Shown here: positions 1 to 7,623 of the stretch, in pieces | Position numbering within the stretch: position 1 is the stretch's first letter | Layout of the letters: the number at the start of each line of letters is the position of its first letter | Notes under the pieces: generated by a model | The model's input: only the letters and a program-made list of their open reading frames with translations | Database searches by the model: none | Told to the model about the DNA's origin: nothing | Translations under genes and position numbers: made by a program | Assembly (NCBI RefSeq): GCF_004345245.1 | Contig: NZ_SLUQ01000007.1 | Location: 124,001-188,000 of the forward strand | Direction of reading: 5' to 3' | Length of the DNA stretch: 64,000 bases | Source: Rhizobium sp. BK251 | GTDB lineage: Bacteria > Pseudomonadota > Alphaproteobacteria > Rhizobiales > Rhizobiaceae

Positions 1-342
1 CAGTGCAAAATGAGCTTCCCATACGGCAGCATCGAATTCCCGCACGGAATCGTTGTGAAACTCCGATGCATTGTTAACGAGAAGATCGATCGGTCCGAGC
101 GCCGCGACCGCCTTGTCCATCAGCTGCGCCGCGTCGTCGATGTCGGTGAGATTGGCGCGAATCGCAATTGCGTTCTTCCCCGCTTGCCGCAATTCCGCCG
201 CCAGTTCTTCAGCCTCGTCGATGGATTTGTTCGCGTGAATGGCGACGGCGTAGCCGTCGGCTGCCAAATCTTCCGCGATAGCCCTGCCTATTCTGCGTGC
301 CGCTCCTGTAATTAGAGCTCTCTTTAGTTTTTCACGCTGCAA
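1..342 (-). CDS. SDR family oxidoreductase (5' part; gene continues past window start)
   Basis: The first 114 codons of a short-chain dehydrogenase are visible; the C-terminal half, with the catalytic Tyr-x3-Lys, lies outside the window. The N-terminus carries the Rossmann NAD(P)-binding motif TGAARRIGRAIA at about residues 10-21 and LLVNNAS at about residue 94. Asn-Asn-Ala-Ser, rather than NNAG, resembles the pteridine-reductase/FolM-like SDR subgroup, so NADPH-dependent reduction of a small carbonyl or pterin substrate is possible but not shown. The start is a TTG: an in-frame TAA lies eight codons upstream, no ATG or GTG lies between, and AGAAGG sits about 7 nt before the TTG. The gene is divergent from the porin gene downstream on the other strand. 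Confidence 0.82.
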   Translation of the reverse strand, partial: MQREKLKRALITGAARRIGRAIAEDLAADGYAVAIHANKSIDEAEELAAELRQAGKNAIAIRANLTDIDDAAQLMDKAVAALGPIDLLVNNASEFHNDSVREFDAAVWEAHFAL

Positions 343-703
343 TGTCTTGCCTTCTGGTTCGCGTTACCCAATTGGCGAATATATAGGGTGCTACGAGTTC
401 ATATGAATAGCCGTAAATTCAGCGGGGATGCACCGGCATGTCTATGTAAAAGTTGAGAATTATTTTCGTAATTTTAAGTATACATGCTTTAACCACTCAT
501 TATGGTTAACAAAATCTCTGTTGCTGCAAAGCAACATCGAAATTCAGCCATGTCGGTGCCGCAAAGATTTCACATTTTGGCTCTTTCAAATCCGTATTTG
601 AGTTCCAATTTCATTGTCGATCCGGGAGGGACATCTGGTAATTGCTCGCGTTGTGTTGCCATGGGACAAATGACAGGCGGCGCGAGACTGAAAGGAGAAT
701 AGT
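343..703. other. Divergent intergenic region, AT-rich, no gene
   Basis: This 361-bp region separates the divergent SDR and outer-membrane protein genes and is more AT-rich than its surroundings, as expected for promoter DNA. A 66-codon open frame at 502-702 has no recognisable features and ends at the porin ribosome binding site, so I do not call it. The region should hold the promoters of both flanking genes; no -35/-10 pair stands out. Confidence 0.5.
489..509. promoter_or_regulatory. Inverted repeat, possible operator
   Basis: The arms TTAACCA (489-495) and TGGTTAA (503-509) are perfect inverted repeats around a 7-nt spacer, 195 nt upstream of the outer-membrane protein start. The size suits a dimeric regulator, but no regulator can be assigned and a chance match is possible. 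Confidence 0.25.
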
Positions 704-1330
704 ATGCGTACAATCATGACGGCACTCATGGCTTCCGCCATGGCAATCGTAGGTTTCACGGCTGCGCAGGCAGCTGACGCCGTCGATCAGGTTCCCCAGG
801 CCCCGGTAGCTGAAGAGCCGATGGCAATCACCAACTGGCAGGGCTTCTACCTCGGCGGCGCCGGCACGTGGAATGCAGGCAACTTTGCCAGGAGCGGTGC
901 CAACGCCTTCGGTGGCCAGATCTATGGTGGCTACAACTGGCAGAGCGGCAAGATCGTCTACGGCGTCGAAGGCGACATCGGCTATTCGGGCGCTGACCAG
1001 ACGGTCAACGGCATCGAGAGCAAGAACGAGATCAACGGCTCGGTTCGCGGTCGTCTCGGCTACGATCTCAATCCCTTCCTGCCTTACGTAACGGCTGGTG
1101 TGGCTGCCTCCGAGAACAAGGCTTCCGATGCGACCTCTTCCGACAGCAAGGGCGCTTGGGGCTACACGGTCGGCGCCGGTGTCGAGGCTTTCGTGACCAA
1201 CAACATCACGACCCGTCTCGAATACCGCTTCACCGACTACGAGAGCAAGGACTACAACCTCGACAGCGGCTCGGTTTCGCGCGGCTACGACGAGAACAGC
1301 GTCAAACTCGGTATCGGCGTCAAGTTCTGA
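704..1330 (+). CDS. Outer-membrane beta-barrel protein (RopB/Omp25-like)
   Basis: A 208-residue protein with a clear Sec signal peptide: MRT start, hydrophobic core to about residue 20, cleavage after AQA. The mature part has alternating aromatic/polar strands (NWQGFYLGGAG near residue 44, GGYNWQSG, LEYRFTDY) and ends in GIGVKF, a C-terminal Phe typical of barrels folded by the BAM machinery. Size and motifs match the small eight-stranded porin-family proteins of rhizobia (RopB) and Brucella (Omp25/31). It is a structural or surface protein of the outer membrane, not an enzyme. AAAGGAGA lies just before the ATG. A hairpin terminator follows, so it is probably transcribed alone. Confidence 0.9.
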   Translation: MRTIMTALMASAMAIVGFTAAQAADAVDQVPQAPVAEEPMAITNWQGFYLGGAGTWNAGNFARSGANAFGGQIYGGYNWQSGKIVYGVEGDIGYSGADQTVNGIESKNEINGSVRGRLGYDLNPFLPYVTAGVAASENKASDATSSDSKGAWGYTVGAGVEAFVTNNITTRLEYRFTDYESKDYNLDSGSVSRGYDENSVKLGIGVKF

Positions 1331-1353
1331 TAGCAGGCCTTTAGGAATGCGAG

Positions 1354-1375
1354 GAGCCGGGGTTCGCCCCGGCTC
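1354..1375 (+). terminator. Hairpin after the porin gene
   Basis: A perfect 9-bp stem, GAGCCGGGG/CCCCGGCTC, with a TTCG tetraloop starts 24 nt after the porin stop codon. There is no long T tract, but stem strength and position support transcript end or 3'-end protection. Confidence 0.65.
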
Positions 1376-1434
1376 AGGTTGCTGACAAAGCCATCAACCC
1401 GATTGATCGCTTGGAGCGCGCCAAATACCCACCG

Positions 1435-1580
1435 CCGTCATACCGGCCTTGAGCCGGTATCCAGCGCGATCAGGTCCTTGATCGCGAGAGGCTCTTCCGC
1501 TGCGCAGACGCGCGTCGGCTGGATTCCGGCTCAAGGCCGGAATGACGGGGAATAAAGCTGTGTCGAACCGCAAGAGGTTT
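1435..1580 (-). repeat. Palindromic intergenic repeat, copy 1
   Basis: About 146 bp, near-identical to the plus-strand block at 15246-15394. The outer arms (1435-1465 and 1518-1548) are long inverted repeats built on CGTCATTCCGGCCTTGAGCC, so the RNA would fold into a long hairpin. The tail at 1549-1580 (reverse complement of a GGTTCGACACA-type stretch) is shared with copy 2 but lies outside the palindrome. It sits between the convergent porin and GST genes. It resembles short non-coding mosaic repeats known in rhizobial intergenic regions (REP/RIME-like); it encodes no protein. Confidence 0.8.
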
Positions 1581-1592
1581 GCCAGCAGTCCG

Positions 1593-1621
1593 AGCCGGGG
1601 CTTGCCCCGGCTTTTTCTTTT
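1593..1621 (+). terminator. Rho-independent terminator, plus strand
   Basis: AGCCGGGG/CCCCGGCT with a CTTG loop is followed by a T-rich tract (TTTTCTTTT) on the plus strand. It would stop read-through from the porin across the repeat before it enters the GST gene antisense. The stem would also form in the opposite transcript, though without a U tail. Confidence 0.7.
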
Positions 1622-1632
1622 GGCGCCGGGCC

Positions 1633-2228
1633 TCAACCCAACGGTTTCAGCTGCGCATAGGCAGGAAATTTCCTCTCGAACTGCCGTGCCCAGGCAATCA
1701 GTCCGCCGCGTCCGTCCTCCCACTGTCCGTTGAAGCGAAGGTCGAGGTAACCGAGCGTTGCGGCAAGGGCGAAATCCCCACCGTTGAGCTTCTTTCCAAG
1801 CTTGGGCGGTTCGGCGTTGAGGTGGTCGAGGGCGCGTATCACCTTTGCCCACTGCCGATCGATCCAGGCTGGTGGATCTTCTCCTCTTCCCGGTGCCGGC
1901 GCTCGTAGACGATCGCGAGCAGGCAATCGCACGTTCCGTCGCAGAGCGCTTCCACGATCTCCGCAGTCGTCCGCTTGATGTCCTTCGAGGGGTAGAGCCT
2001 CTTGCCCTTCATGCGGTGGAAATAATGCATGATGGCGATACTGTCGAAGATCGAAAGGCCGTCATCGGTAAGCAATGTCGGGATCTTGCCGAGGGGATTG
2101 TTGTCGACGAGCAAGGAGGGGCCGGCATTTGTATCGACACGGATCTCGTTGAGCTCGATGTCGAGATAGCGGGCCGCCATCCTGACCTTGCTGGAATAGG
2201 GCGATGCCGGCGAACAGAGAAGCTTCAT
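1633..2228 (-). pseudogene. Glutathione S-transferase, interrupted by a 1-nt frameshift
   Basis: Two frames together make one GST of about 197 residues. The N-terminal thioredoxin-fold half starts MKLLCSPASPYSSKVR at 2228 and contains the cis-Pro/GSH-binding stretch GKIPTLL and a SIFDS motif. The C-terminal helical half continues in another frame (AWIDRQWAKV to the end, including GGDFALAATLGYLDLR). The junction is near 1867-1871, where the minus-strand CACCAGCCTGG would restore the frame if one G were added (Gln-Ala-Trp). Both halves keep family-like sequence, so this is a very recent frameshift or a sequencing error. Read literally, the first frame ends about 20 residues after the junction, without the C-terminal domain. 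Confidence 0.8.
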
Positions 2229-2321
2229 GGAATGTCTTTCGGGAGAATTGCGAGGGGTGCGGGCGGTATTGACCACGCTTTGCCGCTAACGGTCAACGTC
2301 GCCCGCCGACCGCTCCGTGGT

Positions 2322-3173
2322 TCATTGCTCGCCTCGCAGCCAGAAAGCGCGGTTCGAGGCGAACCGGTCCTGGGCAAGCAGTTCCTTGAGGGCGGGCAAT
2401 AGCGCGTGCAGCTCATCCTTCAGCGTAAAGGGCGGGTTGACGATGACGAGCCCCGAACCGGTCAGTCCGGTGAAACCGCGATCACTGCGCACCACGAGTT
2501 CCGCGCAGAGCATCTTGGGGATGCCGAGCGCCTGCAGGGCTTCATGAAACTCGGCGATGGGAGCGCTGCGCTTCAGCGGATACCACAGGCAGTAGGTGCC
2601 GCCGGGAAAGCGCCGATAGGCCCTGGCGAGACCATCTGCCAGCCGCTCGTATTCGCCCTCGTCCTCGAAGGGCGGATCGACCAGCACGATGCCGCGTTTC
2701 TCCTTGGGTGGCAGATGCGCCCCGAGCGCCAGCCAGCCGTCGAGTTCGGTGACCCGCGCATGGTGGTCGCCCTCGAAGAGACGGTGCAGGCTGGCAAAGT
2801 CGGCCGGGTGAAGCTCCATGGCCGAGAGCCGGTCCTGCGGGCGAAACAGCATGCGCGCAAGTTTCGGCGATCCGGGGTAAAGCTTGACGGTGCCATCCGG
2901 GTTGAGGGCACGCACGGCCGAAAGATAGGGTTCGAGCAGGTCGCTCGCCTGCGAGGGCAGATCCGCCTCCATGAGCCGGCCGATGCCGTCACGCCATTCC
3001 CCGGTCTTCTGCGCCTCCTCGGAGGACAGGTCGTAAAGCCCGATGCCGGCATGTGTGTCGAGGACGCGGAAAGCCTTGTCCTTGTTCTGCATGTAGCGGA
3101 TCAGCCGCGCCAGCACCGCATGTTTCAGCACATCGGCAAAATTGCCCGCATGGTAGATGTGGCGGTAGTTCAT
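2322..3173 (-). CDS. rlmJ: 23S rRNA (adenine-2030-N6)-methyltransferase RlmJ
   Basis: A 283-residue RlmJ (YhiR) family protein that methylates A2030 of 23S rRNA using SAM. It opens with the family signature MNYRHIYHAGNFADVLKH, which fixes the start at 3173; the frame is open 30 nt upstream but that stretch lacks family similarity. The SAM site is around VLDTHAGIGLY (residues 37-47) and the catalytic motif is DPPFE near residue 166. Length agrees with the family. It is divergent from the molybdopterin oxidoreductase and 93 nt from the GST pseudogene. Confidence 0.92.
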   Translation of the reverse strand: MNYRHIYHAGNFADVLKHAVLARLIRYMQNKDKAFRVLDTHAGIGLYDLSSEEAQKTGEWRDGIGRLMEADLPSQASDLLEPYLSAVRALNPDGTVKLYPGSPKLARMLFRPQDRLSAMELHPADFASLHRLFEGDHHARVTELDGWLALGAHLPPKEKRGIVLVDPPFEDEGEYERLADGLARAYRRFPGGTYCLWYPLKRSAPIAEFHEALQALGIPKMLCAELVVRSDRGFTGLTGSGLVIVNPPFTLKDELHALLPALKELLAQDRFASNRAFWLRGEQ

Positions 3174-3255
3174 TTTCGCTGATGTCCGTGTGAATTCGCG
3201 CAATCGTGGATTTTTGTGCCTTTTGGGCGGTCATCGCTTCGCATATAGAAGCCGC

Positions 3256-5379
3256 ATGAATATTGCGACCCCCATACACGCCAAATCAAGAGTTGGCCAC
3301 ACGGCCTGCCCGCATGACTGTCCCTCCACCTGTGCGCTGGAGATAGACCTCACGGAGGACGGCCGCATCGGCCGCCTGCGTGGTGCGGGCGACAACTCAT
3401 ACACATCGGGTGTCATTTGCGCCAAGGTGGCCCGCTACGCCGAACGCCTCTACCATCCGGACCGGCTCATGCATCCGCTTCGGCGCGCCGGTGCCAAAGG
3501 GGCAGGGCAGTGGCAGCAGGTGTCATGGGACGACGCACTGGACGAGATCGCCGAGGCTTTCGTCAAGGCGGAAGTGAAGCACGGCAGCGAGGCCATCTGG
3601 CCCTATTTCTATGCGGGCACCATGGGCTGGGTGCAGCGCGATTCGATCGAACGCCTGCGGCACGCCAAGCGCTATTCGGGCTTCTTTTCGTCGATCTGCA
3701 CGAACCCGGCCTGGACCGGCTTCACCATGGCGACGGGCACCCTGCGCGGCCCCGATCCGCGCGAGATCGACCGCACCGATTGCGTGGTCATCTGGGGCAC
3801 GAACGCCGTTTCCACCCAGGTCAACTTGATGACCCACGCGATCAAGGCGCGCAAGGAACGCGGCGCGCGGATCGTCGTCATCGACATCTACGACAATCCG
3901 ACGATGAAGCAGGCCGATATCGCCCTCGTCGTGAAGCCCGGCACCGATGCCGCGCTCGCCTGCGCCGTCATGCACGTCGCCTTCCGCGACGGCTATGCCG
4001 ATCGGGCCTATATGGCGAAATATGCGGATGATCCTGTCGGCCTCGAAGCGCATCTCAGGACGAAGACGCCGGAATGGGCGGCCGCGATCACCGGGCTTTC
4101 CGTTGATGAGATCGAGGCATTCGCCAAGCTCGTCGGCACGACGAAGAAGACGTTCTTCCGCCTCGGCTACGGCTTCACGCGCCAGCGCAACGGCGCAGTC
4201 GCCATGCATGCGGCCGCCTCGGTCGCGACGGTACTGGGCTCCTGGCAGCATGAGGGCGGCGGCGCCTTCCACTCCAACAGCGATATCTTCCGCATGGACA
4301 ATTCCGAGCTTACGGGCAAGGGGTTGAAGGATCCCGACATCCGCATGCTCGACCAGTCGCAGATCGGCCGCGTGCTGACGGGCGATGCCGTAGCGCTACG
4401 CCACCGCGGTCCGGTGACGGCGATGCTGATCCAGAATACCAACCCGGCGAATATCGCACCCGAGCAGCGGCTGGTGAGGCGCGGCTTTGCCCGCAATGAT
4501 CTCTTCGTTGCCGTGCACGAGCAGTTCATGACGGAAACGGCCGAAATCGCCGATATCGTCCTGCCGGCCACGATGTTCGTCGAACACGACGATCTCTACC
4601 GTGCCGGCGGGCAGAACCATATCCTGCTTGGCCCAAAGCTCGTCGAACCGCCTCCGACCGTGCGCACGAACCTTTTCGTCATCGAGGAGCTTGCCAAGCG
4701 CCTTGGGGTCGCCGACCGGCCGGGCTTCGGTTTCACGGCGCGTGAGATGGTCGACCGCATCCTGGAGCGCAGCGGCCTTCCGGACTACGACTACTTCCTC
4801 GAGCACAAATGGTTCGATCGACAGCCCGCCTTCGATGAGGCCCATTTCCTGAACGGTTTCGCCCATGCGGACCGCAAGTTCCATTTTCGCCCCGACTGGG
4901 TGAACGGTCAGGCGCCGAACAGGCCGCCGGCATCCGTCGGTGCACTCGGTCCTCACGAGGCGCTGCCGGCTTTCCCGGACCAGGTGGACGTCATCGAAGT
5001 GGCCGATCCCCAGCACCCCTTCCGGCTTGCCACGTCGCCCGCCCGCAACTTCCTGAATTCGAGCTTCTCGGAGACCAAGACTTCGCGCCAGAAGGAAGGT
5101 CGCCCGGAGGTGATGATCAACCCGGCCGATGCCGCGGCCCACGGCGTGGCCCATGGCGATCTCATCCGCATCGGCAATGCGCGCGGCGACCTGCGTATCC
5201 ACGCCCGGGTGACGACAGAGGTCAAGCCGGGCGTGCTGATTGCCGAAGGCCTATGGCCGAACAAGGCGCATGTCGACGGCGAGGGCATCAATGTCTTGAC
5301 CGGCGCCGATCCGGTGGCGCCCTATGGCGGCGCTGCCGTCCATGACAACAAGGTTTGGCTTCGCAAGGAACCGGCATGA
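3256..5379 (+). CDS. Molybdopterin-dependent oxidoreductase (DMSO reductase superfamily)
   Basis: A 707-residue cytoplasmic-type molybdoenzyme. The N-terminus has HTACPHDCPSTC, and GVICAK supplies a fourth Cys about 30 residues on, a 4Fe-4S cluster site as in formate dehydrogenase/nitrate reductase-like proteins. MGD-binding blocks follow (IWGTNAVSTQ, VVIDIYDNPT, NTNPANIAP), and the C-terminal dinucleotide-binding domain has the SPARNFLNSSF and NARGDL segments. No Tat signal is seen, so it is probably cytosolic. The ATG at 3256 is chosen because the family's Cys motif begins soon after. The substrate is unknown. It overlaps the nudK-like gene by 4 nt (ATGA), indicating translational coupling. 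Confidence 0.88.
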   Translation: MNIATPIHAKSRVGHTACPHDCPSTCALEIDLTEDGRIGRLRGAGDNSYTSGVICAKVARYAERLYHPDRLMHPLRRAGAKGAGQWQQVSWDDALDEIAEAFVKAEVKHGSEAIWPYFYAGTMGWVQRDSIERLRHAKRYSGFFSSICTNPAWTGFTMATGTLRGPDPREIDRTDCVVIWGTNAVSTQVNLMTHAIKARKERGARIVVIDIYDNPTMKQADIALVVKPGTDAALACAVMHVAFRDGYADRAYMAKYADDPVGLEAHLRTKTPEWAAAITGLSVDEIEAFAKLVGTTKKTFFRLGYGFTRQRNGAVAMHAAASVATVLGSWQHEGGGAFHSNSDIFRMDNSELTGKGLKDPDIRMLDQSQIGRVLTGDAVALRHRGPVTAMLIQNTNPANIAPEQRLVRRGFARNDLFVAVHEQFMTETAEIADIVLPATMFVEHDDLYRAGGQNHILLGPKLVEPPPTVRTNLFVIEELAKRLGVADRPGFGFTAREMVDRILERSGLPDYDYFLEHKWFDRQPAFDEAHFLNGFAHADRKFHFRPDWVNGQAPNRPPASVGALGPHEALPAFPDQVDVIEVADPQHPFRLATSPARNFLNSSFSETKTSRQKEGRPEVMINPADAAAHGVAHGDLIRIGNARGDLRIHARVTTEVKPGVLIAEGLWPNKAHVDGEGINVLTGADPVAPYGGAAVHDNKVWLRKEPA

Positions 5380-5972
5380 AGAGCTTCGACAGGGCAAAGG
5401 TCGAGATCCTCGGCGATGAGACGCTTGCCGACGAATGGACGCGGCTCAGCCGCTTCACTCTGGACTACACGAACTCGCAGGGCGAGACCCACCGCCTGAC
5501 GCGGGAGATCTACCACCGCACCCCGGCCGCGACGATCCTGCTCTACGATCCGAAGCGCGACGTTGTCGTCCTCGTCCGTCAGTTCCGCCTTCCGGACCAT
5601 CTGAACGGCGGATCGGGCTGGCTGATCGAGACGCCGGCCGGGCTCCTCGACGGGGAAGAGCCGGAAGAGGCCATCCGCCGCGAGGCGATGGAGGAGACGG
5701 GCTATCGGGTGGGCAGCGTGCTGCCGGTCTTCAAGGCGCTCACGTCACCCGGCTCGGTGACGGAATACATCCATTTCTTCGCCGCCACGATCGATGTGTC
5801 GGATCGGGTGGCCGATGGCGGCGGTGTCGCGCATGAGCACGAGGATATCGAAGTTCTGGAAGTGCCGCTCGCCGAGGCCGTTGCCATGATCGAGACCGGC
5901 GAGATCCACGACGCCAAGACGATCATGCTGCTGCAGTGGGCCATCCTGAACAGGGATAGATTGACGAAATAA
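5376..5972 (+). CDS. nudK: NudK-like Nudix hydrolase (GDP-mannose/ADP-sugar pyrophosphatase)
   Basis: A 198-residue Nudix protein. The Nudix box is complete, running from GLLDGEEPEEAIRR through EAMEETGY, with the metal-binding Glu residues. Flanking segments closely match NudK: ATILLYDPKRDVVVLVRQFR before the box, SPGSVTEYIHFF after it, and EDIEVLEVPLAEA near the end. NudK-type enzymes hydrolyse GDP-mannose and related nucleotide sugars; the exact substrate cannot be read here. The start overlaps the molybdoenzyme stop as ATGA. A 7-bp hairpin follows the stop. Confidence 0.82.
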   Translation: MKSFDRAKVEILGDETLADEWTRLSRFTLDYTNSQGETHRLTREIYHRTPAATILLYDPKRDVVVLVRQFRLPDHLNGGSGWLIETPAGLLDGEEPEEAIRREAMEETGYRVGSVLPVFKALTSPGSVTEYIHFFAATIDVSDRVADGGGVAHEHEDIEVLEVPLAEAVAMIETGEIHDAKTIMLLQWAILNRDRLTK

Positions 5973-5977
5973 GATCG

Positions 5978-5996
5978 GGCGGCATCTGCTGCCGCC
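5978..5996 (+). terminator. Hairpin after the nudK-like gene
   Basis: GGCGGCA/TGCCGCC with a 5-nt loop begins 5 nt after the stop codon, in the convergent gap to the DUF992 gene. There is no U tract, so termination is only likely. Confidence 0.45.
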
Positions 5997-6051
5997 AAGC
6001 GCTGCGAGACGGGATACCGCAAGGTCTTCGCAGCATCCCGTCCGTGCCGGA

Positions 6052-6531
6052 CTACTTGTCGAGGGTCAGCTGAAGGTTGGAGATGCCGGCGACCAGATCG
6101 ATGCCCTTCTGGGCGTCGACCGAGACGGGCTGCAGGGAGATCGACTTGAGGGAGCCGCCGACGAGAACCTTGGCGCCGCCGCCGAGGCCGAGGCCGGCAT
6201 CTGCATCAGCTCCGATATAGTCGCCCTGCAGTGCACCTGCCGTATGCTCGGCCGGGGCGAAAACGGCCCACACCATTTTTTCCTTCTTCATCTCACCGAT
6301 GTCGAGGCCGACGGTTTCAAGTTTGCCGCTGTAGCGCTCGACCGATCCGCCACCCAGCGGGACATAGTCACACTTGAGCTGCTGAGTGGACTCGACGACC
6401 AGTCCGACGGACTCGCCGGCGGTGCATTCGAGAGAGCCGGTCTTGATGTGGTCGGCAGCAAAGACTGGCGTGCCGAGAGCAACGCCGGAGACCATGAGGG
6501 CGGCGACGGAGAGCTTGGAAATCGTTGTCAT
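6052..6531 (-). CDS. DUF992 domain-containing exported protein
   Basis: A 159-residue protein with a signal peptide (MTTISKLSVAALMVSGVALG, cleavage after VFA). The mature domain, from IKTGSLECTAGESVGLV to SLQPVSVD, matches DUF992, a periplasmic family common in rhizobia with no established activity. Two Cys residues (in LECTAG and LKCDYV) could form a disulfide. The start at 6531 is the Met directly before the signal peptide; an upstream in-frame Met at 6555 would add eight non-signal residues. It is convergent with the nudK-like gene. Confidence 0.85.
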   Translation of the reverse strand: MTTISKLSVAALMVSGVALGTPVFAADHIKTGSLECTAGESVGLVVESTQQLKCDYVPLGGGSVERYSGKLETVGLDIGEMKKEKMVWAVFAPAEHTAGALQGDYIGADADAGLGLGGGAKVLVGGSLKSISLQPVSVDAQKGIDLVAGISNLQLTLDK

Positions 6532-6951
6532 GGGAACACCCCTAAGAGTTTGCATGGTGAATTGAACCTATATGGCCTGCAAATTGCGCTTCGACGTGAA
6601 TATCCCCCCAAAACAACAACTTGCCGCCTGAGTTTCGAGATAGTGCGACATCGCCTCCCAGCAAGGCACTTGCGCGCTGCAGCGATGCGATTGAACAAAT
6701 GTAGTCGGACTCACCAAAACGACGCCGGAATTTGACTGGCGCTCCAGAGCGGTACAGCGGAATTTTGCGCCGGGCGATCTCCGGCGATCCTGGCGTGCTC
6801 GATACTGCAAGGGAGGGCGTGTTCGGCCAGCGTGCCGATCGCGGCGAAATCGAGACGGGGGATGTCAGCCGCGTTCGCGCCATGTTCCGTGGCTGCCGCA
6901 CAGTCTACAATGACGGCACGCTTCATCCGGTGTGCGTTGGTCGCCTAAGGT
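6532..6951. other. 420-bp gap with no confident gene
   Basis: It lies between the start of the DUF992 gene and the end of purN, both on the minus strand, and must contain the DUF992 promoter. The minus strand has a 71-codon frame (6711-6926) starting MKRAVIVDCAAA 25 nt after the purN stop, but I see no ribosome binding site, domain or signal peptide. It could be a decayed gene remnant. No stable repeat or RNA is apparent. Confidence 0.4.
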
Positions 6952-7623
6952 TCAGGCCCGGTCGCCAATGAGGGAGATAAGCCGGCCGCCCAAGGTCGGC
7001 TCTGTCGTTCCGGTTCCGACAGCCTTGTTCCCCTCCATCTTCACCTTCTCCTCGGCAAAGAGGCGTAGCGCCTGTGGGTAAAGCTGATGCTCGACCGTGA
7101 GCACGCGGGCGGCAAGCGTTTCCGCCGTGTCGCCGGCGAGGATGGGCACGGCCGCCTGGCCGATCGACGGCCCTTCATCCATGCCTTCGGTGACGAAATG
7201 CACCGTGCAGCCGGCAATGCGCATGCCGGCATCGATAGCCCGCTGATGGGTGTGCAGGCCGGGAAACAGCGGCAGCAGGGAAGGGTGGATGTTGATGATG
7301 CGTCCCTCCCAGCGCCGGATGAAGGCGGCGGAAAGCAGGCGCATGTAGCCGGCGAGGCAGATGATGTCAGGCGAGAGCTCGTCGAGCGCGGCGAGGATCG
7401 CCGCCTCGTGCGCTTCCTTGCTTTCATAGTCCTTGCGCACGAAGGCGAAGGCCGGGATACCCTCGGCCGCCGCCTTGGCAAGTCCACCGGCATCCGCCTT
7501 GTCGGAGAGAACCGCGACGATTTCGGCCGGATAGCCTTCGCCTGCAGCCGCACCGACCAGGGCCATCATGTTCGAGCCGCCACCGGAAATGAAGACGGCG
7601 ACGCGTTTGCGCGGCGTGCTCAT
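6952..7623 (-). CDS. purN: Phosphoribosylglycinamide formyltransferase PurN
   Basis: A 223-residue GAR transformylase that transfers a formyl group from 10-formyl-THF to GAR in purine synthesis. VAVFISGGGSNMMAL near the N-terminus is the phosphate-binding loop. INIHPSLLPLFPG carries the catalytic Asn and His, and FVTEGMDEGPSIGQ supplies the catalytic Asp. The ATG overlaps the purM stop by 4 nt (ATGA), so the two purine genes are translationally coupled. Confidence 0.95.
   Translation of the reverse strand: MSTPRKRVAVFISGGGSNMMALVGAAAGEGYPAEIVAVLSDKADAGGLAKAAAEGIPAFAFVRKDYESKEAHEAAILAALDELSPDIICLAGYMRLLSAAFIRRWEGRIINIHPSLLPLFPGLHTHQRAIDAGMRIAGCTVHFVTEGMDEGPSIGQAAVPILAGDTAETLAARVLTVEHQLYPQALRLFAEEKVKMEGNKAVGTGTTEPTLGGRLISLIGDRA

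Noticed and set aside
502..702. 66-codon frame before the porin gene
   Set aside because: No ribosome binding site or recognisable features, and it ends on the porin's own ribosome binding site.
6711..6926. 71-codon minus-strand frame after purN
   Set aside because: It starts plausibly (MKRAVIVDC) but has no ribosome binding site, domain or helix pattern; at most a gene remnant.
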